Shown here: one piece after another, positions 24,748-32,976 of the stretch
Position numbering within the stretch: position 1 is the first letter of the stretch
Layout of the letters: each line of letters starts with the position of its first letter
Assembly (NCBI GenBank): GCA_003635185.1
Contig: PYJA01000133.1
Coordinates: 1 to 57,490 of the forward strand
Reading direction: 5' to 3'
DNA: 57,490 nucleotides
From: Candidatus Poribacteria bacterium
GTDB lineage: Bacteria > Poribacteria > WGA-4E > WGA-3G
Notes under the pieces: generated by a model
What the model saw: the letters and a program-made list of their open reading frames with translations, nothing else
Databases searched by the model: none
What the model was told of the DNA's origin: nothing
Made by a program: the position numbers and the translations under genes

Positions 24748-25178
24748 ACAATAAATTATCGCGACGGTTACTCCCCTTCTACATGAAATTGCCTGTTTTT
24801 TGGGCATTTATTATTGTTACATTTGTTGGTGAGGTGCTGTGGGTCGCAACAATTTCTAAATTTCCTTGGATTGATCTGCGCTGGTCAAGTTTCGGATACG
24901 CTTTCGGTATTGTGCTTGGGTTTATGCAAGGGAAATGGACATCACGACTCTGGGAAAAGTCATATCTACAAGTCTTGAGACGGGAGATAACTTTCTGGCA
25001 AGCAAAAGGTGCGAAAAGTTTGACATATTTTACCTGTTTTGCCCTTGGCTTACCAGTCGTTGGGATTATCTTAATTAGGTCAATGGCTCAGTTAGCAGGA
25101 ATACAATCTTACGTTTTCGGTTTCGTAGGTGGTATGAATGTCGCATTGCTGTTGTGGGTGCGGCGCATCCCTAAGTGA
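24744..25178 (+). CDS. small integral membrane protein of unknown function
   Basis: 144 residues with about four membrane-spanning segments: FWAFIIVTFVGEVLWVATI, FGYAFGIVLGFMQG, LTYFTCFALGLPVVGIILI and YVFGFVGGMNVALLLWV. I do not recognise a family. Its ATG overlaps the purQ stop (ATGA), so it is coexpressed with purQ. No signal for a purine-related job beyond this. Confidence 0.7.
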   Translation: MNNKLSRRLLPFYMKLPVFWAFIIVTFVGEVLWVATISKFPWIDLRWSSFGYAFGIVLGFMQGKWTSRLWEKSYLQVLRREITFWQAKGAKSLTYFTCFALGLPVVGIILIRSMAQLAGIQSYVFGFVGGMNVALLLWVRRIPK

Positions 25179-25214
25179 ATTAGAAAATCAATAGACACTT
25201 TTATCCTCCGGGTA

Positions 25215-25236
25215 GGCGAGGTTTCCTAACCTCGCC
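25215..25236. repeat. short palindromic repeat (GGCGAGG...CCTCGCC)
   Basis: GGCGAGGTTTCCTAACCTCGCC, a hairpin 36 bases after the membrane protein stop. A near copy lies at 34265-34285 in inverted loop orientation, both followed by AGCRC. Confidence 0.75.
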
Positions 25237-25261
25237 AGCACAAAGTGTCCAAATAATTCTA

Positions 25262-25546
25262 AAATCCACCAGAATTTGGCATTCGTCATTAACGCAATTG
25301 CCAAAAACCATTTCTGTAATTCAACCTTTGTCCTATGAAATATCTGCCGCAGGTTACCTTGAACGATGCTTCACACTTTGGACACCGTCATCTACCTACA
25401 CGATTAACACCTTTCTCGGACTTTCGGACAACCTTCGGACTTTCACAATGTGGACAACTGGACTTATTACCCCATCTAACCTTTTCTAAATGTGCTATAC
25501 ACGCTTCTTGGTCAGGAAAACGCTGCATAACTTCAACGATGTTCAT
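25262..25546 (-). pseudogene. IS1595-family transposase remnant
   Basis: On the minus strand from ATG 25546 (AAGGAG at 25555-25560) the frame reads MNIVEVMQRFPDQEACIAHL, then CPHC, the zinc-ribbon opening of IS1595 transposases. Codon 53 is TGA in place of a Trp in GRW; beyond it RCPKCEASFKVT completes the zinc ribbon, and after a frameshift near 25310-25330 the next frame gives VELQKWFLAIALMTNAK, again typical of IS1595. The catalytic DDE domain is absent. So this is a dead, truncated copy. Confidence 0.82.
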
Positions 25547-25802
25547 TAAAAATACTCCTTCAATAAAAAAATTGTTGAAAGAGTTGCATTTTCCTGATAA
25601 GTTATGTATAATACTTTAAAGAGTCGACCAGAAAAAGCAACTCCAGCTATTTTCGGTCTTTGTAGGGAGGCGACTACCTCCCTACTTCACTACATAAATG
25701 ATACAATTTTTAATCTAATTTGTCAAATTAAAAATCAGGATAAACATAGATGTAGACTACACTTATCGGACTTTCCGCAGTGCCCCACCTACTTATTGCC
25801 AA
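25547..25802. other. gap of about 255 bases with one hairpin
   Basis: GTAGGGAGG (25662-25670) pairs with CCTCCCTAC (25677-25685). No coding region that I can support; it lies between the IS1595 remnant and the LRR fragment. Confidence 0.5.
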
Positions 25803-26114
25803 ATGAAACGTCTTACCAATTTAGGACTATACGACAATCAAATACAGGATATTACCCCTCTTACGGGTTTGACACAACTGACAAGTTTATCACTTGGCAA
25901 TAATAAGGTTCGAGACATCAAACCGATTGCTGGAATGACAAACTTAAGAAGGTTATCTATGTCGGATAATCAAATTCGGGACATCAGCATCGTTGAGAAC
26001 TTTAAGCGGTTAACACATCTTTTTATCAGCGATAACCCAATTCAAGACATGTCCCCAATTCGCAGACTTCGTAAACAGCTTCCTGATTTGTATGTGGACG
26101 TTAAAATTGATTAG
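25803..26114 (+). CDS. leucine-rich-repeat fragment (internalin-type)
   Basis: 103 residues made almost wholly of 22-residue LRR units (LTNLGLYDNQIQDITPLTGL, LTSLSLGNNKVRDIKPIAGM, LRRLSMSDNQIRDISIVENF), ending NPIQDMSPIRRL. The ending matches the LRR block of the protein at 15790 (NPIEDMSPIRAL). There is no signal peptide, N-cap or ribosome site, so it is probably the 3' end of a longer LRR gene whose front was lost, perhaps with the IS1595 events just upstream. Confidence 0.6.
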   Translation: MKRLTNLGLYDNQIQDITPLTGLTQLTSLSLGNNKVRDIKPIAGMTNLRRLSMSDNQIRDISIVENFKRLTHLFISDNPIQDMSPIRRLRKQLPDLYVDVKID

Positions 26115-26196
26115 TAATCAACTTGAAATAAAGAATGGAGCATCAACGGAAAGATTTTCATACAATTAATATAGTATCACAAGGAGAGTATGAAAC

Positions 26197-27387
26197 ATGG
26201 TAAAGTTAGCAATAAATGGCGGCGAACCCGTTGTCAAAAGTGGTTTAGGTAAAAGTTGGCCCATTTTTGATGAAACCGAAGAGAACGCGCTGTTAGAGGT
26301 ACTGCGTAGCGGTGCATGGAACAGACGCGAGAAAGTTGACGAAGTCGGTGAAAAATTTGCCGCGTATCAAGATGCAAAATACGGTATTCCGCTCGCAAAC
26401 GGCACAGTGGCGTTGCAATGTGCGCTAAAGGCTGCTGGGGTCACAGCGGGTGATGAGGTTATTGTGCCTGCACTCACATTCGTAGCGACGGGGACATCGG
26501 TTGTGTGTGTCAATGCGGTGCCGGTTATCGTTGATGTAGACCCACTCACCTACAACATCGCGCCGGATGCGATTGAAGCAGCAATTACACCGCGAACGCG
26601 AGCGATTATCCCGGTGCATAACGGAGGTTATCCTACCGATATGGACGCGATTATGGATATTGCGGATAGACACAATCTTAAGGTAATTGAGGATTGCGCA
26701 CACGCACACGGTTCACAATGGCGCGAAAAAGGGATGGGTTCAATCGGACATCTCGGCACGTTCAGTTTTCAGATAGGAAAGACGCTGACGTGCGGTGAAG
26801 GTGGAATGGTGATAACAAACGATGAAGCACTTGCAAACATCGCGAATCAAGTCGCAAATTTGAACATGCGGATGACGAATCTCCAAGCTGCGCTCTTACT
26901 ATCTCAACTGGCACGGTTTGATGAACAGGTAGAGACACGCGAACGTAACGTTGCCTACCTTGTGAAGGGAATGGCAGAAATAGAAGGTATCCATCCAATT
27001 CCACGCGACGAACGCGTCACACGCTGGTGTTTTTATTATTGGGATTTCCGTTTCGTCTCTGAAGAATTCGGCGGTATCTCACGTGGCAGATTTTTAGAAG
27101 CACTTGGGGCAGAAGGTGTTCCCTGTGGTGTCGGGGCACATGGACAACCTATCTATAACGAAGGTCCTTTTGGTAGTCCAGAGTTATTTGACCAACTCGG
27201 ATTGCCTCGTGAATACCTTGGTGACCAAGCAATTGATTACAGTAAGGTCCACTGCCCAGAAGCTGAACGGGTGTATCAGGAAGAGGTCTGCAGTTTTGGA
27301 CATGCTATGTTTTTAGGTGACACAGACGATATGCAACTGATTTTAGATGCATTCCAGAAGATTCGGGCGCATGTAGATGAGTTATAA
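26197..27387 (+). CDS. DegT/DnrJ/EryC1/StrS-family PLP-dependent aminotransferase
   Basis: 396 residues. Fold type I enzyme: MVKLAINGGEPVV start, NGTVALQCALKAAGV, GDEVIVPALTFVATGTSV, IIPVHNGGYPTDMDAI, EDCAHAHGSQW, and FSFQIGKTLTCGEGGMV where Lys195 is the expected Schiff-base residue. Family members aminate keto sugars or related cyclitols, or act on AHBA-type precursors; the substrate here is unknown. AGGAG lies upstream of ATG 26197. No sugar-biosynthesis neighbours support a specific pathway. Confidence 0.88.
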   Translation: MVKLAINGGEPVVKSGLGKSWPIFDETEENALLEVLRSGAWNRREKVDEVGEKFAAYQDAKYGIPLANGTVALQCALKAAGVTAGDEVIVPALTFVATGTSVVCVNAVPVIVDVDPLTYNIAPDAIEAAITPRTRAIIPVHNGGYPTDMDAIMDIADRHNLKVIEDCAHAHGSQWREKGMGSIGHLGTFSFQIGKTLTCGEGGMVITNDEALANIANQVANLNMRMTNLQAALLLSQLARFDEQVETRERNVAYLVKGMAEIEGIHPIPRDERVTRWCFYYWDFRFVSEEFGGISRGRFLEALGAEGVPCGVGAHGQPIYNEGPFGSPELFDQLGLPREYLGDQAIDYSKVHCPEAERVYQEEVCSFGHAMFLGDTDDMQLILDAFQKIRAHVDEL

Positions 27388-27393
27388 TACCAT

Positions 27394-27561
27394 CAGGACT
27401 TACGCATTTTTTCTTAAAGTCCCACTGATAAGGGGGATTTAGCAAATCAACGCTACAAATGCCATTAAGGCATTTGGCGGGGTTAAAAAGACTAAAAACA
27501 GTGAAATACCGGACTATTTAACCCCCTAACCCCCTTATCAAGGGGGAATGCGTAAGTCCTG
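27394..27561. repeat. MITE-like element with CAGGACTTACGCATT ends, copy 1
   Basis: 168 bases with terminal inverted repeats CAGGACTTACGCATT / AATGCGTAAGTCCTG and long complementary inner arms (CCCTTATC... and GATAAGGGGG, plus GGGGTTAAA / TTTAACCCC). A related element lies at 40878-41009 in the opposite orientation. The centre of this copy carries an extra GCCATTAAGGCATTTGGC segment. No coding capacity, so it would need a transposase in trans. Confidence 0.8.
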
Positions 27562-27639
27562 TAGGTTACAAAATCAGGTTCAAGGAATAACTTTAGCACT
27601 AATTCCTTTTCTTAATGACAATCTTTATTTTTCTCCTTC

Positions 27640-28497
27640 TTGACAAACGGTGACACATACTGCTTTGACACCCGTCGCAAGTCGAGCAGCTGCTCATATT
27701 CATACTACTCAGGCACCTCCCCCAGCTATACCTCCTGCACTCCTTTCTCCTCATCAACCTGCTCTCCCGCGTGCTCCGGTTCAACACCCTACTGCAGCAG
27801 CGGCTCGTGTGTGCAGTGCACCCAAGACTCCATAAGCGTCAATTTAGGGATAAATGCGTTGTGGCAGTGTCTTCAGTCCCTACAGGACTGGAGAGGTTTT
27901 CTGTATGGAAAAATCCTTAAGTTTACACCTATGAGTACCTGTAGCAACACCCATACTCACTTATCCTTATCTGCCGGGCACACCCACGGCGACGGTAGCG
28001 CTGCGCACCAACACAGATCTTATATTTGTTATGACGACAGTAAAGGGTGGCAGAATCAGGACTGCACGCTTCCTGGCTGTGCGCGCCACAGCGACTGTGG
28101 TGATGATGAGTACTGCGATGCCTGTGGTTCTACCGGTGACTGCTCCGGCAGAGGAGAGTGTAAGTCCTGTAGTTGGAGCGGCGGATGGTGTGATGACTCC
28201 AGACGCAAGCAAGCATGTAAGACAGGCACCAAAGCCAGGCGGTACAGGGGGAAGGACTGTGAGTATGGTTGCTTTCAGGGTCTTTTCGGTAGTGGTGCGT
28301 GGTGTCATGGGTGTTCTTTTGATCCGCCTGGCGGATGTTCTGTGAATCGTCGGTGGTGCTTCTCTTCCCTCCTTAGGAATCATCTCGTTAGGGCTTGTTA
28401 CCCTTGTGTGTACGATAGCCATTGTGCAGCCGATGAGTATTGTGATTGGTATCGCTATGATAACGGCGGTGTAACTGCTTGTAAAAAACGGAATTGA
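27640..28497 (+). pseudogene. cysteine-rich (Dickkopf/EB-module-like) protein, probably broken
   Basis: An open frame of 285 codons starting only at TTG 27640, with stops just upstream and no signal peptide or ribosome site. Both halves are Cys-rich: CSPACSGSTPYCSSGSCVQC before, and HSDCGDDEYCDACGSTGDC, CYPCVYDSHCAADEYCDWY after. Such C-x-x-D-x-D-C-x-x-x-x-C patterns resemble Dickkopf/EB-type extracellular modules. Between the halves (27831-27890) lies a copy of the interspersed CATAAGCG repeat, which happens to be readable as ISVNLGINALWQCLQSLQDW. So the gene seems to have lost its 5' end and taken an insertion without closing the frame. An internal start at ATG 27931 could make a 188-residue product. 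A strong terminator follows. Confidence 0.6.
27831..27890. repeat. half copy of the CATAAGCG repeat inside the Cys-rich frame
   Basis: Begins with the 16-base end CATAAGCGTCAATTTA, then GGGATAAATGCGTTGTGGCA and a CAGTCC-CTAC-AGGACTG palindrome. It equals the reverse complement of the right part of the elements ending at 52046 and 56881; the remaining three palindromic units and the other end are missing. Confidence 0.8.
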
Positions 28498-28527
28498 TGG
28501 TTATATATTCTGCTTTTAGTGCAGTAA

Positions 28528-28556
28528 AAAACGACCAACATCATGTTGGTCGTTTT
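28528..28556. terminator. bidirectional rho-independent terminator
   Basis: AAAACGACCAACA (28528-28540), TCA loop, TGTTGGTCGTTTT (28544-28556): a perfect 13-base stem with T-runs on both strands. It serves the Cys-rich frame (plus) and the lipoprotein gene (minus). Half of the stem (ATGTTGGTCGTTTTGTT) recurs at 30020-30036, flanking the lipoprotein gene as a direct repeat. Confidence 0.8.
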
Positions 28557-28569
28557 GTTTCGTTAAGGA

Positions 28570-30000
28570 TCAGTCGTACTTTTTGTTGAGCCACACTTGT
28601 GCCCAGCGGAAGCGGTTGGGGGCTTCAACCTCTATACCTTTATAACCTCCTCCTATTGCGATCGCGTCAACGGTCCAATATCTGGCACAAATCACCGCGG
28701 CGTTTTCAAAGGGAACACTAACACCATGGGTGGGACTGGGGTCAAGACTAATTGTATTGCCTTCTTCCAGATCTTTGTTCATAGCTGCAATATATGCCTT
28801 GCCTTCGGGAGTGTTTATCCAGTCGGGGGTGTCTTTATAGCCATACAGCAGTGCCAGTGCATATTGATGCGCGTGAGCGAGCTCATGCGAATGGGTGCCG
28901 GTGGTGAACCTTTTTCCAACCACCTTAATTAGACCCGGGCTATGTGCACTTCTGCCTGTCTCATTGTTCACATGTAACAGGTCATGGGATAGGAACACCT
29001 CTTCCAGTATGAATCGCACCTCATCCGGCCAGCGCGCTCCTATCAGGATAGTGCCGGGGATGTTTTGCGCGTCTTCGCGGTAGTGTATAGGGACTCTGTC
29101 GGGTAGTGTTGTCGGGCGGGAGCGATGCACAATTGCCTCTTTCGGTTCAAAGTACTCCCGTTCCACTAACACATGCAGTTCATCTCCCTCCACATTGCTG
29201 AAGAGGTAGTAGCCGCCTCGGTCGGTTGTAACCTGTTCGCCGGTCCTCGGACCTGAGGCGATGGTGACAGTCGCACCCGGTATGGGTCGCGCATACTCAA
29301 TCCTTCGGTTGCTGGTGGGCGCGCATACCTGACCGATGAGGTCTCCTGGTTCTCCTTCCGGCGCGGGGTACTCCTGACCTTCAGGCGGGAAGAAAGAGCT
29401 TGTCGGTCGTGTTATTATTACTAGATTGTAGTCCGAGAAGGCGCGATTGCCGACACGGGTTCTGAATATTGTGGTAAGACCTATCCTCAGCCTCACCGCT
29501 CTACCTTTACAGATTATGGTGTCATCAGTGTCTCGGTACAGTTTTGCCTCGCCGTTCTGCAAGACAGCATCGCGCGGTTTAATGCGATATTGAGTTTCAG
29601 CTCTTGCTCTTTCTTCAGCGGTGAGGAACCCGCCGGCAGTGTAGAAGATCTTCGGTCGGGCGCTTTTGTCGTCGGCGACGACGATAGGCACTGCTTTTGA
29701 GAATACTATCTTAGTGTAGATAGTCGCTCCTGTCAGCACAGAATCAACAAGCGGTTCCGTGAACTCTTCGTCAGCATAGTAGCCGAATTCAATGACCTCT
29801 ACCGGCGCGCTGTCATTCGGATCAGGTTTCTTCATCTGACCGTTCATTACCGGATCAGGTGTTTTACCCGGTCCGCCTATGACATCTCCTGCCATTTGTA
29901 TGCCTTCATCACAGCCTATAACTGCAAAAACCATTAAGGTCATTAAGACAACAGCCATTGTAACAAATGCTGGCTCTATTATGTTTTTTACTACTTTCAC
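28570..30000 (-). CDS. lipoprotein with an HExxH putative metallopeptidase motif, paralogue A
   Basis: 476 residues starting with GTG 30000, AAGGAG at 30009-30014. Lipobox VFAVIGC near residue 30, so the protein is probably lipid-anchored. A Pro/Asp-rich linker follows (GGPGKTPDPVMNG). Residues about 65-205 are a Big-like strand-rich domain; about 225-305 a carboxypeptidase-regulatory-like beta-sandwich (ATVTIASGPRTGEQVTTDRGGYYLFSNVEG). The last third has SHELAHAHQYA, an HExxH zinc-type motif, in a helical region, with the strongly conserved end FRWAQVWLNKKYD. Activity is not proven. It pairs with the next gene as a tandem duplication; the 3' ends are nearly identical in DNA. Confidence 0.75.
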   Translation of the reverse strand: MKVVKNIIEPAFVTMAVVLMTLMVFAVIGCDEGIQMAGDVIGGPGKTPDPVMNGQMKKPDPNDSAPVEVIEFGYYADEEFTEPLVDSVLTGATIYTKIVFSKAVPIVVADDKSARPKIFYTAGGFLTAEERARAETQYRIKPRDAVLQNGEAKLYRDTDDTIICKGRAVRLRIGLTTIFRTRVGNRAFSDYNLVIITRPTSSFFPPEGQEYPAPEGEPGDLIGQVCAPTSNRRIEYARPIPGATVTIASGPRTGEQVTTDRGGYYLFSNVEGDELHVLVEREYFEPKEAIVHRSRPTTLPDRVPIHYREDAQNIPGTILIGARWPDEVRFILEEVFLSHDLLHVNNETGRSAHSPGLIKVVGKRFTTGTHSHELAHAHQYALALLYGYKDTPDWINTPEGKAYIAAMNKDLEEGNTISLDPSPTHGVSVPFENAAVICARYWTVDAIAIGGGYKGIEVEAPNRFRWAQVWLNKKYD

Positions 30001-30072
30001 TTATTCTATCTCCTTTATAATGTTGGTCGTTTTGTTGTATAGCGGGTTTTACAATAAACTTCACACCTAAAT

Positions 30073-30132
30073 TGTAGGAGAGAACTCCGATTCCCGACTA
30101 CAACGGGTCGCGATTCGGAGATCGCTCCTACA
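30073..30132. repeat. interspersed inverted repeat (TGTAGGAG...CTCCTACA), copy 1
   Basis: TGTAGGAG (30073-30080) pairs with CTCCTACA (30125-30132), and inside it ACTCCGATT pairs with the later GATTCGGAG. A related copy is at 41048-41102. It lies in the 171-base gap between the two lipoprotein genes. Confidence 0.75.
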
Positions 30133-30171
30133 GAATAGATGTGAACTTATTTACGTAATTTACTATAAGGA

Positions 30172-31806
30172 TCAGTCGTACTTTTTGCTGAGCCACTCTT
30201 CTGCCCAGCGGAAGCGGTGGGGGGCATTGGTTTTCAGGTAACTTTCCGGCGCTGACCACTTATCACGACCCCAATAGTCACTGGATATCTCAGCTGCTCC
30301 TTCACGAAGGTGGGCGGCCTCGGGGTAGTTATTGGTTACATTTTTATCAAGCGATAACATGCCCACTTCATCCCAATCTTTCTCTCTTGCCCGCTCATAC
30401 GCCCTGCTTTCGGGTGTTTCTTCCCAACTTTCGGTGTTTTCGGTGATTCGTACTGCGTGCTGGTGCGCGTGCCCTAATTCGTGGGCAAAGTACTGCAGCA
30501 TGTCACGGTTTGTACTGATTCTGTCGGCAGTGATGGTAACGATTCCCGATAGGAGTCCCGAGTAGGCATAGGATCCGACGCTGAGCTCGCGGGATTTATA
30601 CCCATCATCTCTGACAAACAGTATATCGTCCGGGAGGAGTGTTTCCTTAAAAATGAAGCGGACGGCATCCGGCCATTGTTGCCCGATGACCACCGTGCCC
30701 GGTGTGTTCCATGGATCGTTACGGCTGAGCGCCGGTCCGGTCGGTCTCTGTGAGACGGTCGGACGGGCGCGGTGCGCGATGACCTCTTTCGGCTCAAAAT
30801 GCTCTTTCTCCACCCGGAGGTAGAGCTCGTCTTCGCTACTGTTCGGGAAGCGGTAGTAGCCGCCCTCGTCAGTGGTAACCTGTTCGCCGGCTCTCGGTCC
30901 CGCGGTGATCGTGACGGATACCCCTCCTAAGGGCTGGGTGCTGTTCACTGATATTCCGTTTGTTGAGTAGAGTGTGCGGATTTGACCGACAAAATCTCCC
31001 GGACCACTCTGCGGGGGAGGGAGATCCTCCCGGTTGCTCGGCGGGACGAGGGTCTTCAGTGCCGGCACCACCTGCTTTGTCTTCGGCGGGGGCGGTCCTT
31101 CTATCGTGAACAATCGGGCGATGTGCTGTGACTCGGCGGCGGCGTTTCCCGCTGTGTCGGCGGTTTCTCCTCCGACCTGCAGCGCGATAGTGCCGGTGCT
31201 CCCCGCGGGTATGGTATAGTTGCAGACAAAGGTGTCGGCACTTTCTTCAAGCGGTTTGCAGGTGCCGGAGACAAATGCTTCGTCTCTTGCGTTATGCGGA
31301 AGCACATGCAGGCGCGTTGCCTGCCCGTTTACCACGAGTGACAGGGCGGGACGCGCGCTCGCGTCGTCTCCAGTGATGTGCTCTACCGGCTCGGAGAATG
31401 TTACCGTTACATACACGGCAGCTCCGGGATTGATGGTGTTGAGCGCGAGCCGCGTTAATCCGCTGTTCGTATACCATCTGACCTTCACCACGGTCGGTGG
31501 TGTTGTGTCTGTCGGTTCAGGTTCAGGTTCAGGTTTTTTCGGCTCCGGCTCCGGCTTTGTCGGTGTGTTATCATCCGGATCAGGTGTTTTATCCGGGTCA
31601 GGTTTCTTCACCTCACCGTTCATTACCGGATCAGGTGTTTTATCCGGGTCAGGTTCACCATTTGCCGGCGGGTCAGGTGTCTTACTTGGTCCGCCTACTA
31701 CATCCCCGGTCATTTGCATACCTTCATCGCAACCCGTGCTGCTGAAGAGGATGGCAGTCATCAGTATTACTCCCACTATGGAGAGCGTTATCTTTGCGAG
31801 TTTCAA
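30172..31806 (-). CDS. lipoprotein with an HExxH putative metallopeptidase motif, paralogue B
   Basis: 544 residues starting with TTG 31806, AGGAGG at 31812-31817. Lipobox LFSSTGC near residue 26, then a low-complexity linker of DPDKTPDP and KPEPEPEP units (about 30-100) that spaces the protein from the membrane. A Big-like domain with TVVKVRWYTNSGLTRLALN follows (about 103-235), then a carboxypeptidase-regulatory-like domain (about 275-355), and a C-terminal domain with FAHELGHAHQHA (HExxH) and FRWAEEWLSKKYD. More complete than paralogue A in the Big-like part. A surface-anchored zinc peptidase is a reasonable guess; the third zinc ligand is not identified. Confidence 0.77.
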   Translation of the reverse strand: MKLAKITLSIVGVILMTAILFSSTGCDEGMQMTGDVVGGPSKTPDPPANGEPDPDKTPDPVMNGEVKKPDPDKTPDPDDNTPTKPEPEPKKPEPEPEPTDTTPPTVVKVRWYTNSGLTRLALNTINPGAAVYVTVTFSEPVEHITGDDASARPALSLVVNGQATRLHVLPHNARDEAFVSGTCKPLEESADTFVCNYTIPAGSTGTIALQVGGETADTAGNAAAESQHIARLFTIEGPPPPKTKQVVPALKTLVPPSNREDLPPPQSGPGDFVGQIRTLYSTNGISVNSTQPLGGVSVTITAGPRAGEQVTTDEGGYYRFPNSSEDELYLRVEKEHFEPKEVIAHRARPTVSQRPTGPALSRNDPWNTPGTVVIGQQWPDAVRFIFKETLLPDDILFVRDDGYKSRELSVGSYAYSGLLSGIVTITADRISTNRDMLQYFAHELGHAHQHAVRITENTESWEETPESRAYERAREKDWDEVGMLSLDKNVTNNYPEAAHLREGAAEISSDYWGRDKWSAPESYLKTNAPHRFRWAEEWLSKKYD

Positions 31807-31891
31807 AAGAAACCTCCTATCTACGCCGCTTTATACGGCGTTTACCTGCCGCCTTGCGCGGCTCTTATTTCTGAGCGAGCTATGCTCGCTC

Positions 31892-32105
31892 CATAAGCGT
31901 CAATTTAAGAAAGAGTTATGCGCTGAATGCCCCAGGCCGGTAGGTGCGGTTTCTAACCGCATCGGATCCGACACGAAAACCTTCATCTGTCCTACTCACT
32001 AAGCAGTGCTGCTCAACAAGATACCAAGGATTCGGCTGGGATCAGTCCGGTTCGGTTACAAACCGAACCTACCGGGCCTGGATGCACGCTAAATTGACGC
32101 TTATG
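31892..32105. repeat. CATAAGCG element containing a nested CCCAGGCC element
   Basis: 16-base perfect inverted ends CATAAGCGTCAATTTA (31892-31907) and its complement (32090-32105). Inside, 31931-32081 is a second inverted pair starting CCCAGGCCGGTAGGTGCGG and ending CCTACCGGGCCTGG. It fills most of the 386-base gap between the lipoprotein promoter region and trpC. No coding capacity. Confidence 0.78.
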
Positions 32106-32192
32106 GTTAGGAAACCTCACCTACCGTCGGAAACAAGATAAATTCCACTAATTCGGTATAAAAACTTATAGATAGTAACTTGGGTGTAGGTA

Positions 32193-32966
32193 TTAACCAA
32201 TCAATTTTCGCACCTGTTCACCAATATCGGGGCTGCGCATCAGCGATTCACCTACCAAAATAGCGTTTACACCAGCTGCCTGTAACGACTCTACATCTAC
32301 CCGCGTATAGATACCACTCTCACTCACAACGACCTTTTCCGCAGGAATAGATTCGCGCAACCTGAATGTCGTTGCTAAGTCGGTATGAAATGTCCGCAAA
32401 TCACGATTGTTTATACCGATAATATCAGCACCAATATCTAACGCTATTTCCAACTCCGCTTCTGTATGTACTTCCACCAGAGATGCCAGCGAAAGTGAGG
32501 TAGCAATGTCTATGAAATCGCACAGTTGCTTAGGCGTTAACACTGCTACAATTAGGAGAATAGCATCCGCACCTGCAACGCGCGCTTGATAGATATGATA
32601 CGGATCAATTGTGAAATCTTTTCGGAGCAGTGGCACATGGACAACTTCGCGAATTAAGGAGAGATATTCAAGGCTCCCCTCAAAAAACTGAACATCTGTC
32701 AACACAGAAATGGCTGCAGCACCATTTTCAGCGTAAGTTTCAGCTATTTGAATAGGGTCGAAATCTTCTCGGATAATTCCTTTGCTTGGGGATTTTTTCT
32801 TTACTTCGGCAATGAGATTGATATTATCGGAGTGTGCAATTGCATGACGAAAATCCTTTGTCAGTGGGAGGTGCGCTAACTTCGCTTCTAATGTGCTAAA
32901 CGGCACTTGCTCCTGTTCGATCTGAAGTTCTTTCTGTTTATGGGCAATAATAGTATCTAATATCAT
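32193..32966 (-). CDS. trpC: indole-3-glycerol phosphate synthase
   Basis: 257 residues, full length for the family. TIM barrel that closes CdRP to indole-3-glycerol phosphate. Key blocks: EVKKKSPSKG (Lys and phosphate loop), LRKDFTIDPYHIYQARVAGADAILL, GINNRDLRTF, VVSESGI and ILVGESLMRS. Lies 10 bases after trpD on the minus strand, so the two are cotranscribed. No trpE/G/F/B/A in the window. Confidence 0.95.
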   Translation of the reverse strand: MILDTIIAHKQKELQIEQEQVPFSTLEAKLAHLPLTKDFRHAIAHSDNINLIAEVKKKSPSKGIIREDFDPIQIAETYAENGAAAISVLTDVQFFEGSLEYLSLIREVVHVPLLRKDFTIDPYHIYQARVAGADAILLIVAVLTPKQLCDFIDIATSLSLASLVEVHTEAELEIALDIGADIIGINNRDLRTFHTDLATTFRLRESIPAEKVVVSESGIYTRVDVESLQAAGVNAILVGESLMRSPDIGEQVRKLIG

Positions 32967-32976
32967 AAAGGCACGA

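Noticed and set aside
25335..25619. 94-codon plus-strand frame between purQ and the aminotransferase
   Set aside because: Antisense to the IS1595 remnant, whose zinc-ribbon motifs explain the sequence.
27967..28422. 151-codon minus-strand frame opposite the Cys-rich gene
   Set aside because: Thr/Ala-rich composition typical of an antisense shadow; no start signal.
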